The translations under genes and the position numbers were made by a program. Positions 24,600 to 37,569 of a stretch of DNA of 44,795 nt are shown here, piece by piece. The notes below the pieces were generated by a model, which did not search any database, was not told where the DNA came from, and saw only the letters and a list, made by a program, of their open reading frames with translations. The stretch comes from Perkinsus chesapeaki (lineage: Eukaryota > Perkinsozoa > Perkinsida > Perkinsidae): positions 4,742 through 49,536 of the forward strand of contig JAAPAO010000176.1 of assembly GCA_013115145.1 (NCBI GenBank), in the 5' to 3' direction. The first letter of the stretch is position 1. Each line of letters begins with the position of its first letter.

Positions 24600-25074
24600 A
24601 AGAAATAAGCAACTATAATAATTAATAAAGCATCGTCGATGATACTAACACCAACGATATGCGGACAATTAACGGATTGCACGCATGCGCATGAAAAGAT
24701 TGTCTACTATAGTAGTTGTGCGAAGCGAAACGTCGGAAGGCGTTGATGATGATGAATTTAATGATGATAATGGTGAATATCCTTTATTATTATTAATAGG
24801 ATGATGATGATTTATTATTAATAAGATATTGAATAGGGATAATAAGACACATTACAATACCAGTAGAGTACTATTATTAAATATACTATTTACATTAATT
24901 ATTATTTCAATACTACAACAATATTACCCCTATACTATTAATATAGGTATTCTACTATACTGCTACCCCCATTTATTAAATTAATCAACAACCATGTTGT
25001 GTTATCATTATTCAATTTAACTAATAACACAACCAACAACACTTTTGTTCTTTTTGTTGTTATTAACAACATTA
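24600..25074. other. Region upstream of the PUFA cluster with two palindromes
   Basis: It separates the cluster start from the end of the next minus-strand gene. A short less AT-rich stretch (about 24620-24745) holds two perfect palindromes, CATGCGCATG at 24684-24693 and CTACTATAGTAG at 24704-24715, some 90-145 bases above the first acceptor site. They are candidate factor-binding sites for the operon promoter. The remainder is AT-rich with no gene seen. Confidence 0.4.
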
Positions 25075-28000
25075 TTATATATTGATAATATCATGGATAT
25101 TCCTAGTAATGTATGCTTTACTTAATATTATTGAATTATTATTATTAGATAATCTCATCATCCTCATCTTTAAATCATCATTATCATACTTACTCTTTGT
25201 TATCTGAATATAATAGAATGGAGTACGGTAGTATTCTTAATATAACTTACTATATTATTAATACAATTATTATTATTATCTATCTTAATATTTATTAAAC
25301 ATGTATTTATATCCATTATATATCTTGGTATAATGATATTATGCATATCACCATTTATTGCTGTATACATGGATATTGTACTATACGATATAGTAGTCGG
25401 ATTATTACCACCACCACCACCAACAACAACACTATTAGTATTACCTAATAATAATATATATTATAATAAATATAATTATTATTACCACCATCATCATCAC
25501 CACCACCTTTCATGGTCATAATAGATGATGATGTTTTGCCTACTATTAATGAATTATCTTTAAGTACTTGTATATATGATGATTTATCATTTAATAATAT
25601 TATTGCTATATAATCTCTATTGGGCAATAGATCAGGTAATGCTAAAAACAGCAGCAGCATCATCATCAGCAACAGCAGGAGGATATATAACGTTTGTTAA
25701 TAATAGAGATAATATTAGTAATAGTGTTATTATTATTACATCTTATATTATCACATGAACCATATAATATTCTTATCCTAGTAGTATTACCATTATTAAA
25801 TATATTATTATTATATATATTATCATTATCTAATAATATACATCTAACTATATACAATATTATTATTATTACTATTAATAATATATGATGATGTTACTGG
25901 TTTAGAACAAGTTAATTTAATTGATGGAGCATATAATTCCCAAGCACTATATTGTGATGCTGTTGATGATGATGAGCATGTATTCCTAGATATCATCATA
26001 ACCTATTAATATATATCCAACTTAATAGTGTATTATTATTACATATCCTTTAGGTATATAACATATTGTATATAGTATATCCTCTTTAACATCATCACCA
26101 CCACTATTATTATTATTATCATAATTATTAGTATTACCTCCTTTATTATCATCTATTATTGTAGTATTAGAAGATGGCTGATTATTTAATCTCAAGTTAG
26201 TTGATACCTACGACGTTATACAATACTAACATACTACTATATTACAACTACTTTATCAACAACAACAACATCGTCATTAATATCATCATATCTATTAATA
26301 ATATTTACATATTATTATTACTATTATTATTACCTATTCCGTTCCCATAATTCATATTCTAATAATGAACTTCTACTCTTTGATACATTATTATTACTAA
26401 TAATATACATATTAGTTCATTATTATTATATTATTACTATTACCTATAATTGGTGTTGGATACTAATTGTTGGATACTAACATAACCAGTTGATAATGTA
26501 GCACCATCTTCACCTTCAATCCTTCTACCCGCCTCGCTCTGACAACTATAATTACTATTTATATTTATTATTATTACTATTACCATTGAATATATACAAT
26601 TAGTAATTATATAACATTTATTAATATTCATTAATGTATTAACTACATCACTTTTCCTTCTATTAATAATATCATTTGATGATGCTTTAAAGAAGTATTC
26701 CAATGGATAAAATAACATAACTGTCTTATATGATATTATTGATAATGTACCTATCTTATAGGTATAATTCACCATTCAATATTAATACACTAGTATGTTA
26801 TCTTTATTATTACCAATAGTTGCATGCTGATCTCTAATATCTATACCGTATCTTTCATTATCACTATTAATTATTATCATACCTATATAATCCTTATTAT
26901 TATCAATATCAGGGATACCTAACAACAATATATAACTCAAGCAACATATACAGTATAATAACAACAGTAATACAACAACAACAACAACAACAATATCTCC
27001 GTTATTATAATTACTACCATTATAATCATCTTTACAATCACCAAATAACAAATGTAATCTACTATCCTTATTAATATTATCTAATGTATATCTTAATTTA
27101 TTCTCATTACTAAAATCTAATGTATGCCCCAATTCTTGTATAGGTTGATTACCTAATAATAATAAGACTAATTTATAATAGTACAATAATCATAATTATA
27201 TCACCAGATATAAAATCAATAATATTTGATGGTGATATCTTTTTAGAGCATGATAGTTCATTATCTGGTGCTGCTACTGCCATGTTATTATTATTGCATA
27301 TCCTTCTAGACATATATAACTGATAATATATATAATTATATTACTGATATTATTATATATATTACTGATCCTTTAGGTATATAACATAATATTATATCAA
27401 GTCCAATTCTATTATTATCTAATAATAATTATAATTTACGATATTATATATATTAGTATTACCACTGGATGTCTCATTTCTTAATTCAGTTAAAGCTGGT
27501 GTTGTTGTTGTTGATAACCTATTATAATGTTTATTATTATTATCAATATTATGCGCTATCTAATAAAATAAATATCATTTATATTATGACATTATATATT
27601 ACTCTAATAATATCAACATCATCATCTTCAGTATTATATTCCCTAATTTATAAGTTATATTATAATATATTATATTATTACCTATTATTTATCTCTAATA
27701 AACTATCCTTATTATTATTTATATTATTATCCTTATTATTTATATTATTATCCTTATTATTTATATTATTATCCTTAATATTATTTATATTATTATCCTT
27801 ATTATTTATATTATTATCCTTATTATTTATATTATTATCCTTATTATTTATATTATTATACGTTTCTTTACCTCTTAATGCTGCCAATGTTAAGAAAGAA
27901 TAATCATCTATAGAATATGTTAATACCTAATAATATTAATAACTATTATTAATATATATACTATTACTATTAAATATGGTATAATATAATGATATAGTAC

Positions 28001-28076
28001 AATACTGACATACATTCAATAATAATAAAAGTATTAGCTAAAGTTTAAATAACACTTTACGACCATCTCCCCCCAT
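25075..28076 (-). CDS. Unrecognised protein of two homologous modules, multi-exon
   Basis: I do not recognise the family. Open exons separated by tiny GT-AG introns run down the minus strand and show the same motif order twice. Module A (about 27420-26600): ILCYIPKG, then NELSCSKKISPSN, DSRLHLLFGDCKDD, IPDIDNNKDYIGMIIIN, YTYKIGTLSIISYKTV. Module B (about 26080-25250): YTICYIPKG, then IKLTCSKPVTSSY, TTRIRILYGSCDN, LPDLLPNRDYIAIILLN, TISYSTISMYTA. The shared skeleton is CYIPKG, L-S/T-C-S-K, R-x-x-x-L-x-G-x-C, PD...N-x-DYI. Spaced cysteines suggest an extracellular or vesicular protein, but I found no clear signal peptide. Before module A come an Asn-Asp repeat (27710-27861) and an acidic stretch (EYNTEDDDVDIIR). 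The last exon ends ITRNIHDIINI at a TAA at 25075. The start is uncertain; ATGs at 28076 and 28122 are candidates. Confidence 0.5.
27710..27861 (-). repeat. 21-bp tandem repeat coding an Asn-Ile-Asn-Lys-Asp array
   Basis: Seven copies of a 21-bp unit, some with a 3-bp insertion, translate on the minus strand as repeats of NNINNKD. Unit length and indels are multiples of three, which is expected if the frame is kept by selection. On the plus strand the same array gives a Leu/Phe/Ile-rich frame that I take as a shadow. Confidence 0.85.
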
Positions 28077-28587
28077 ATCTACATAGTCAATTGATAGTGT
28101 CAATAATAATCATAAGGTTCATTGTTAAATAGTGGGCTGCTATCATCAAATGTTATTAGTATTGACTGTAAGCTACGGTCAGAATGAAGCTACTAGTAAT
28201 GGATCGAAGGTGGTGGTGGTGGGAACTAGACTAACAACACTAACCACCACACACTCCTAATCATATACTAAGTTAACATAGACACAATATAGATAAGGAA
28301 TCTGGTCATACAGCAGCAAGCTGTTGGATAGTTATCTACCACCGTAGGCGAAGCAAAAAGGGAAGAGGGTCTATTACATACAGGGTCACCGCTAAGGGAC
28401 ACCTTGTGTTACAAGTATGATCTATACTTCATTAATAACAACTAACCGGCAGCAGCAACCACGCAGGTCGTCATCATCATAGGGGGCCCTATATTGCGCT
28501 GTTCACTTTAGCGCACGCCCAAATGATCGATATCTTATAGAGTAACAATTAGTGGTAGGTTTGAGTTGGGTTATTGTTGTGGCTTTG
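28077..28587. other. Divergent intergenic region, promoter candidate with hairpin
   Basis: It lies between the module protein (minus) and the membrane-START gene (plus), so it probably holds two promoters. It is less AT-rich than its flanks. At 28495-28515 is a perfect hairpin TGCGCT-9 nt-AGCGCA, and just before it a near-palindrome TAGGGGGCCCTA (28480-28491). No gene is seen. Confidence 0.4.
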
Positions 28588-31500
28588 ATGAGTATATTAC
28601 CTGAACCTAAAGCCAGACGACCAAGTAGTAGTAGATTAACTGAACCATTATTAGGAAATAGGAATAATAAAAAAGTACGATATAATATTAATAATAATTA
28701 TTATGATTATTAGGATGATAAAATAAAAGAAGATACTTTTATTAATAAATATTTTGGTAATAATCATTTAAGTAATTTATATTATATTATATCAGGTACT
28801 GATACCCAAAAATCATCATTATTTCTGGCATTAAGCGCTTTAATATATAATATTGATACATTAATAAGATTAATAATGCAACATTTTGGTGATAGAATAG
28901 ATCTTATTATATATATGCTTGGACTAACATTAATATCATATGGTGCTTATAAGGGTTATATATGCAGTTCACCTAATAATATATTATATACTGCATTTTA
29001 TCCTGGACAATCCATACATCCATTAAAAGATAATTGGTTTAATATACATCTTGGTACTGGTTTACTAATATCATCACAAGCTATATTATTAGGAAGTGTT
29101 ATATATTTATTAGCATCTATAATTGAACTTATTGAATCATTTATTATTAGTTATAATATAGCATATAGTAGTAGTATATGTAATATTATTGGTGGTATAT
29201 TAATAGTTATATCATCATATTATAATAATATAGCTACTTATCCCGAGAATATGTTAAGACCATTCGATCCACAAATTGTTGAGTATTTAGAAAAGAATAA
29301 TAAACAATGGTTAATAAGGCATATTGGTACTGATATGCAAATGGCATCATGGTCATTATTAATAACATCAATAATATGGTTTATTATATCAGCAATATCA
29401 TTTGATTACTTTACACCGCCTGAATGTGGTATACCGTATTTTACTGTATTAAACCTTATTTGCAGTATATTACTTGGTATTAGTGGTTATTATTCATTAA
29501 GACAATCATATAATGAAGGTACTAAATTTGATACATTATTAGTTAATGTGTTTAATAATGTACCTAATAAAATGAAAGATGATGAAGATGATGATATTAT
29601 TGATTTAGAGAAGGGCAATAGTAGTAGCAGTATTGGCGGCGGCGGTGGTGGTGGTGGTGTTAAGATATCATCAATGGTTGATGTGGTGGTGGATGATGAG
29701 GAACATCCATTGAATAATATAAATAATAGAGATATAGTTGGTTTAGTCGACATGCAAGATGTTATTAATGAATCTTATGCATATATTAATAATAACAATT
29801 GGTATTGTGATGAGACTACAGATGAAGAACCTGTTATACATAAGCTGACAACAACAATAATAGGATCGGCGTCGGCGGCGGTTGGTAATAGTAAATTAAT
29901 ACATAACGACTTGGCATCATCATCACACACTGATAATATATCCAATAATAATGATGAAGATATATTAATACCACCACCGCCCCCACCTCCTGGAGGTATT
30001 GAGAGTGTTACTGAAACTACTAAAATATGGTATTATCGTAATAATAATAATGCGGTTAAATGTAGTGATATATTAAATGGGATTGATGCATTATTAGTAG
30101 CAGCGGTACTACAAAGTAAAGAATTTAAACAAAGTGTTATTGGTGATAGTGATATTGGTAAAGTATCAATAATTGATGAACCAGATGGTAAAACATTTAT
30201 ATATTATGAGAGACATCCCCCAGATCCGCCTATGCCATTATGTGAATCAACTTATTGTAGTCATATTGGTATACCTTATAACAGTGAAGAAGACGACGAG
30301 GAGGAGGAGGAGAGTTTAATATTAGTTGAATGGGGTATAGCAACAACAACAACAACAACCCAAGCATCAGCATCAGCAGTAGGCACAGCAACATATAATG
30401 TAATAGAACATATATAATATGTATATATTATTACGTATATATGTTTATAGGTTAGTAATAGGTATGGTAATATAATAGATCCTAAAGCTGCTAGAGTAGA
30501 TCCATATAGGGTATATTATTTAACATCATTACCTGGTGGTAAAACTAAGATAACAAGTGCGTTGTATATAACGATACCACATAATAATAATAAAACACCA
30601 CAATTCTTAATAAATGAGGAATTAAGGAAAGCACCTGAGATATTTGCAGATTTAAAAGTATTCTTAAATGATGAAGAGGCAATGGTACAGGTAATAATAA
30701 TAAGGGTGGTATATATAGGTAGTGGTGTTAATAATCATCATTATTATTGGAGTCATGATGGTTATATATTATAGGTTATTGGAGATTTAGAATTTAGAAT
30801 ATGGCAAGATATACATAGAAGAATAACACCATTATTAGCCGGTGTATTAGTAAGAGCATCACCAGCATATAGATCAATGATAGCTACCTTTCCTGGATTA
30901 AGAGCTAAAGTACCAATGTCAATACCAGTATACATGCATAGTAGATATATGTCATCGGTGATACGATATAATGAGGAGGAGGAGGAGGGTGATATACATC
31001 CGCTGCATAATACACCAGTAACATTATGTGATGCGATAACTGATGATGGTATATTAAAAGCATGTAGTATTGGTTTACAATTTATATCTAATGAATATGA
31101 AGATTGGATATTAACTAATAATAATAACACTAATAATAGTATATTACATAATCCATTTAATAAACAACAACAACGGAATCCATTTAAATTGAATATATGG
31201 CGACGTAAATTAAAAGGTGAAAGTATAGATCCATACAGGATGCAATGTAAAATACAGGGTATTGATCCATTAACATTGGCAACTATATGGTGGTCAAATG
31301 AAGGGAAATTCCGTACAATAAATAAAGAATATACTGGTATTGAATCAATTAAAGATGTTACACCAGCATCAGTAGCATCAGCAGCCCCATTAAATGGGGG
31401 AGTGGGGGGAAGTGATGATAATATTAAAGTATATAATGAGATATTAAAAGGTCATGGTACTATGCGAAAAAGAGAATGTAATATAATTACTATAATAAAG

Positions 31501-32526
31501 GAATTATCAGCAACTAAAGTAATAATACTAAATAGTATTATTATCGTATTTATTATTATTAGGTTATGGTTATTGATTATTCGGTAGTATTATCAAATAT
31601 ATTACCTAATAATAATAAATCATCATTGGTACATGTTAATATATTTAATGTTTATATATTCGAAAATGATAGTGGTGCTAATACGAAGATAACTATAGCT
31701 GGTTTAGTACCATTTGGAGGAAAAACTGAAAAGTTAAAGCTGAAAATAATGGCTGAACAAGAAGTAAAGTAATAATAAATATAATAATAGTATTGTTGTT
31801 CTTATTATTACTATTATTGGTGTTGTTGCTGTTTACAGATCACAAGAACATTTTATGACATTTATGTATAATTATTTTACTGATACACCAGAAGGTAGAT
31901 TATTGGTTACCAATACTAGAACCAAAATATTAGGAAAAGTAATATTATTATTAATAATATATTATTATAGTTATTATTAATAGGTATGGCAACCTATACT
32001 ATGTGGTGGTTTAACTAAACTACAACTACAGTTCTTGAGAGCTAACTCTGATGCATTCAATATGTTACTTAATGAAGATGATCATATTAACTCAATAACA
32101 TCATCATCATCATCAACGACAGCAGTAGCAGCAGGAGGAGCAGGATCAGCAAGGAGAAGAAATAAAGAAAATAATGGGTAATATTAGTATTTGCTGCTGC
32201 TGGTTGTTGTTGTGACTATTTATGATATTATTATCTATGTACAGTGATGATAAACATATTGGAAAAGCATCAGCAGCAGCTGCAGCATCATCATCAGCAG
32301 CAATGTCGTCATCCGTATCACGTTTAACAAATAAAGATAATATAGTAAATCAAGGCGTCTTACCAAGAAAAATAAGGTAGTAATTAGTATGGTGACAAGG
32401 TGATAGTAATATTATAGATCACGCCAAACAACAGGGGATAATAGTATAATAATGAGGAATAATAATAATGGGATCAATGATGATAATAATAGGGAGAAAA
32501 AGGATAAAGTATGTAGTGTTATGTAA
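28588..32526 (+). CDS. Multi-pass membrane protein with C-terminal START-like domain, multi-exon
   Basis: Joined exons keep one frame from the ATG at 28588 (MSILPEPKARRPSSS) to a TAA at 32524-32526. The N-terminal part has about five hydrophobic segments: DLIIYMLGLTLISYGAY, LLISSQAILLGSVIYLLAS, ICNIIGGILIVIS, WSLLITSIIWFIISAIS and LNLICSILLGISGYYSL. A low-complexity linker follows, then a folded region (IWYYRNN, DPYRVYYLTSLPGGK, FADLKVFLNDEEAM, LEFRIWQDIHRRITPLLAG) and a block resembling a START lipid-binding fold (YNEILKGHGTMRKRECNIIT, then VIDYSVVLSNILP and TKITIAGLVPFGGK). The order recalls STARD3/MLN64, where a membrane anchor precedes START and the protein shuttles sterol between membranes. 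The START call rests on pattern only. At least five introns of about 40-50 nt, for example 28673-28713. The tail is Ser/Ala/Asn-rich. Confidence 0.5.
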
Positions 32527-32751
32527 ATAATAATAATAAGAAGAAGATTGATTATAATTTACCAATTATATTAGTAATATCATCTTCATCATCGATTATC
32601 TATCATTATTACCATTATTGTTATATTATTAAGTAGATGTTAGCTAGCCCACCCACCACATTACGTTGCTCTATTACTACTTATTCTACTACTGGTTCAA
32701 TGATGCTTAATAATATTGTGTTAATAATATTATGATATTAGTTATTATATA
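32527..32751. other. Short intergenic spacer
   Basis: AT-rich spacer between the membrane-START gene and the GRC3/NOL9 gene on the same strand. A less AT-rich patch near 32640-32700 contains GCTAGCCCACCCACC. No gene is seen. Confidence 0.5.
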
Positions 32752-34778
32752 ATGTCAATAACATCATCAAAAGAAAGAATAATTAAGGAATATACTGAAG
32801 ATGAGCATGATGATAGGTTAATAATAATGGAAGATAGTGTTACTAAAGGATGGAGTATATTATCATTAAATATTAATGATGGTATAATAATAAATAATCC
32901 ATATAAGGTTATTAAATTAAGAGTATTAAGAGGTGTTATTGATATACTTGGAGCAGAATTATATCCATCAAATATAATATATAATATAGGACCATCACTA
33001 CCATCATTATCATTAATAAATATTAAAGCAACAACAATAATACAACCCGAAGCAGAAGCAGTATCATCATCATCATCATCATCAGCTGCAGCAGCAGCAG
33101 AAGCGAGGTGTGGATGTAATAATAAGGAGGGAGAATATGTGAATAATAATAATAATAATAATATGTATGCGGATGAGAAGGAATATATATCAAGTGAATA
33201 TAATAAAGATTATCCTGTTATTATAGCATTATCTACTACTAATAAGAATGATATTATATATTATTATAATAATATAATAAATAATAATATTAATGGATAT
33301 AAAGTGTTCACAATACCATTTCAATGGTATAATACAATAGATTATATTATTAATAGATGTGGTTTATTATCGAAGGCTACTACTACTACTACAAATAATA
33401 ATAATAAGTTTATTAAGGTAATGGTTGTAGGTGGTAAAGGTGCTGGTAAATCATCATTTATTAAAAGTAGTATAAATGGAATATTAACAAGAGGAGGGCG
33501 TAATAGTAATAATAATAAAGTAGTAGTTAGAGTTATTGATTTGGATTGCGGTCAATCGGATATATCACTACCAGGTTGTATTACATTATATGATTATGTA
33601 ATAATGATAATTAATACATTATATGAGGTTAATATGATCAGCAGGTTAATATATCATTATCACCCTCCCCAACATTAATAACATCAACACTACCATCGGA
33701 AAGAAAAGAAGGTGGAAATGATTATGATAAATCAATACTACTACATTATGAGCTTTATACTGGTGGAACAACACCATCGTTGAATCCGATGGATTATATT
33801 AATAAATGCTATAAATTAATAGATATGGCATTGATGATGGAATTGGATAATAATAATAATAATAAGTGTTGTTGTATACCAGTATTAATTAACACCCCCG
33901 GATGGTTTAGTGGTTTAGGAGCCCATATATTGACATTATTACGTTATTATATTAAACCTGACATTGTTATTAATATTGGTAATAATAACATATTGGATAA
34001 TAGTACTTATTGGTATGATCTATGTAATGGTAATAATCCATTAATACCGCAGGGGTTATCAACAATAACAAAAGGAGGAGGACAGCAGCAGCAGGAGGAA
34101 GTAGGACCATACGGTGAAGATATTATATTACCATCACCAATGAAGGATTATGATAATGATAATAGTAATAATACATTATTATCTATACCTAAATCAGCTG
34201 ATTTGAGATGGTTGAGGTATGCATGTTATTTTAATAGTAATATTATTGGTAAACCTTATCTATGGCATACTGTAATACCTCATACATTCTTTAATAATAA
34301 TAATAATAATATTAAATTATTACATATTAATAATATTAATAATATCAAGATAATGGAGAATGATAAGATTATTGATATTAATAATAATGGTAATGGTGGT
34401 AGTAGTAGTATTGATGATGATTTAGTAGTAGTATTAGATGGTATATTAGTTGGGTTGTTAGATAGTAATGATTATTTATTATGTCAAGGAATAATACATA
34501 ATATTAATAATAATATTATAAGTGTATGGATACCTAAATACAAGAATATTAATAATAATGATGTTGTTTCTATTGTTAAAGGTAATATTGATTGGTCACC
34601 TAGAGGCTCATCATATTATACTAATACTAATAGTAATACCAGATTATGCACCAATGATGAAAGATATTTCTTACCCCATACACTTAAAAATGAGCCAATA
34701 GCACGAGGATCTAATCCAAGAACAGATTTGAAAAGGAGGAGATTGGAGCAGCGTCATCATCATCATCATCATCAATAG
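32752..34778 (+). CDS. GRC3/NOL9-family polynucleotide 5'-hydroxyl kinase
   Basis: Two exons joined across a 47-nt intron (33598-33644, GTAATAAT...GATCAGCAG) give 659 residues. The N-terminal part resembles the CLP1/GRC3 beta domain. Residues 227-234 are the P-loop GGKGAGKS. IDLDCGQSDISLPG at 262-275 matches the family motif D-x-D-x-GQ-x-x-x-x-PG (Walker B/lid region), and IPVLINTPGWFSGLGAHILT at about 360-379 is the family's N-T-P-G-W-x-x-G-L-G motif. The C-terminal third includes LVVVLDGILVGLLDS. Nuclear GRC3/NOL9 phosphorylates 5'-OH RNA ends during ITS2 processing of pre-rRNA. Asn, Ser/Ala and Thr runs interrupt the domains at loop positions, and the chain ends in a natural His tract (HHHHHHQ). 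Key residues are intact. Confidence 0.92.
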
Positions 34779-35017
34779 TAGTAGCAAGAACATACAGGAG
34801 GCTGTATAGAAATAGTATTATTAATATATATTAACAACAACAACAACGTACAATAACAGTTAATGTTTCTAATATAAACTCCTTCTTCTTCTTGTTATTG
34901 TTATTATTATTATAGCAGTTATTCCTTTTATATTGATACATTTAATAATAATATCATACTACTAATAAGATAATAATACTATTTATAATATTATTATTAA
35001 TATTATTGTATTCATCC

Positions 35018-37542
35018 ATGGTATTAATAATAAATGATATAATAATAATAATAACATATATTATAATAATATCAATTAAATGTATTATATTATCACGAGG
35101 ATACAATATAATAGTAAGTAATAATAATAATAATAATGACGATCTACTACAGTATACTACAGTATATTATTGTATTATTCAGACTGATGTGTTCCAAAAT
35201 AATAAGTATTATTATATTATTAGAATATTAATAATAATAGTATTAACTATAGGGTCACCAATTATATCAATAATATACCACAACTACCATTATTATTATA
35301 ATACTAATACTCAACACCACCACCACCAGCAGCACCTTATTGAATATTTCAGGTAGTAATATTAGTAGTAGTAATATTATCGTTGTTATTGATTATCGTT
35401 AATATTAAGGTATTTAGAAGATATAGATATTATTATACATAGTATGGTTATTATTAATATGATAATAATGTTATTAATAAAAGGTTATTTAATACATATA
35501 TTAAATAATATGTATAATATAATATTTATTATACCATCACACTTACATCATCATGTTTGTCATGCTTAATAATAATAATAACAACAACTTATTGTTGTTG
35601 TTTATGATGATACTGATAGTTAATATTGTGTTAATAGTAAGTAGAATTAAGTTATATAATAATACCAATGATAGATAATGGTGATAATAATAATAATAAT
35701 CGTCTTAAAAGGTTAACCTGTATAATGGATAGGAGGATGATGACGATGATGGTAGACGATGTTGATGATAATGATAATGATGATATTATGTTATTACTAC
35801 CATGGTGATGGTATTATTATTAGATATTGTATAATATATCCATTCTTTTAGGCAGCATAGTACCACACCGCCACCACCACCTCATCATCATCATGATGAA
35901 CATAATAATATAATAATACCCCCGCGTAATGAAGATGTTGATAATGATATTAATAATAGTTATACCAATTATGATATGCCCCTCCCTCCGCCGCCTTGGT
36001 TATATAATACATTATTAAGGAATAGGGCTGCTACTATAATACAAAGAGCATATCGTTATTATATAAGACATAGGAAGGCAATGATGATAATGACGAGTTT
36101 GAGTATATAGTTAGACATTATTATTAGATAATAATATCGTATAATAATATATTAATAAATGAGGCTGCTGCTATAATAATACAAAGGTATTGGAGAAGAT
36201 GTTATATGAATAATAATAAGGTAATAATGATAAATATGTTATTACATATCATTATATATATAATTTATATATCATTATATGTCGGACGTCCAGCCTAAGC
36301 TGGTATGAAAGTTAATAGAAATGAGTTCCATCAACTTTCAGATGAATACTGCGGCAAAAGCAAACAGTGGGACCACCTTAATGTCCATTTAATATATACC
36401 CACATGAGGGTATACCCCCTAACACACGTCTAAAAATGTGAATAGTAATACTAATACTAGTCATACGTTGACATGCGAGCAAATGAACAGGCAATAAAAA
36501 TGCGTTATTTAATACATTCGGTAGCGATTTGGAAATGACACCAGTAACCCCTATAACAACTGGAACTGGATTGCTATTCTATTTCAGTAACCCGGATATA
36601 ACAATGCTAACTGCTCTTGTAATAATAAATAAGCTTGATATTCCCCTCTTTTCTAATAACCCCAAAGTCATTGGAAACAGCTATCTCAGCAACAATCACT
36701 ATCTTTCTAATGTTAATAAGAACACATAAAATATCAGGCTTATAATGATGCTCAAGGGTGAATGGTGTGAATCGGGGGGGAGGGGCTGATCCCAATATAC
36801 ACTGTATACTCTGTCTGGTGATACACATGGTGGTCTCGTCGTCGTCGTGGTCCACCACCTATCCTGAAACTCAATACCAAGCAACTCAAAACATGCCTCT
36901 CTATACACAACATGCCAACTGCAATTCTATTATGCCTATCCAAATACTCATACACATCATTTGCCACAGTTGTTGTGCATATCCAAGATGCAGGTATGCA
37001 TGAAATACAGTTTCAACCTAATCAGCTGCTCCACACAATTAGCAGTAGTAGCAGCAGCAGCAGCTACATGAAACATTTTAAACCCCCTTACAATAAAAAT
37101 TAATAATATTATTCTCACCTAACAACTGAGCTTGGATTATTGGATAATAATAATAACTAACAACTGCTACTTCATTTTTATTTGGTAGTAAATTTTGAGG
37201 AATTCTCAGATACGTATAAGTTAAGTCATCACTTTCAAGATACTTAACATTATTAAGTGACCCTATAACATTGTCAGCCTTACAATTAATACCAAACATT
37301 CCCTTAGTAACATATTTCTGAAGTAGTACCCCTCATTTAGATCACATTGTCATCAGCCTGATCCAGAAATAGGTTTATGGTAGTATTATATTACTATATA
37401 GGTAATATATTACAAAAGACACAATGCACAGATTAAAATACTAAAGGCATGGAGAAGAAGAAGAAGAAGGAGTTATAATAACATACCTGATCATGATGAT
37501 CATAATGATACGATCATGAATACCTTTCCCTGTTATTATTAA
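35018..37542 (+). CDS. IQ-motif protein, multi-exon, with one 1.2-kb intron
   Basis: The clear exons are the last ones. One exon (from about 35853) reads QHSTTPPPPP, then LYNTLLRNRAATIIQRAYRY and YIRHRKAM, an IQ motif. The next reads EAAAIIIQRYWRRCY, a second IQ. The last (37402-37542) reads VIYYKRHNAQIKILKAWRRR, a third IQ-like segment, and stops after MNTFPCYY. IQ motifs bind calmodulin or calmodulin-like light chains, so this is probably a calcium-signalling or cytoskeletal adaptor. Earlier exons (35018-35800) are tentative: Asn/Asp/His-rich frames with uncertain edges, including MIDNGDNNNNNRLKRL. The intron at 36221-37401 is 1,181 nt, over ten times the local norm, and contains other sequence. 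No motor or kinase domain was seen. Confidence 0.5.
36607..37299 (-). pseudogene. Antisense coding-like segment nested in the IQ-gene intron
   Basis: Two minus-strand frames lie inside the long intron of the IQ gene. The upstream one (37078-37299) contains DNVIGSLNNVKYLESDDLTY, then TYLRIPQNLLPNKNEVAVVS. The downstream one contains KIVIVAEIAVSNDFGVIRKE. Parts resemble the modules of the 25-28 kb protein (for example LLPNKNEVAVV beside LLPNRDYIAII, and DDLTYTYLRI beside NKLRYTLDNI). It could be a fragment of the same family or a small nested gene. No start, signal peptide or complete exon chain was found. Intron flanks are less AT-rich than normal introns here. Confidence 0.35.
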
Positions 37543-37569
37543 TAGTTATTATTAATAGTTATTATTACC

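Noticed and set aside
27469-27903. Plus-strand 144-codon Leu/Ile/Phe-rich frame
   Set aside because: It is the reverse of the minus-strand Asn-Asp coding repeat and neighbouring introns; its hydrophobicity comes from AT triplets.
34757-34778. His-tract tail of the GRC3/NOL9 protein as an engineered tag
   Set aside because: CATCATCAT runs are common throughout this DNA in all frames, so it is a natural triplet repeat.
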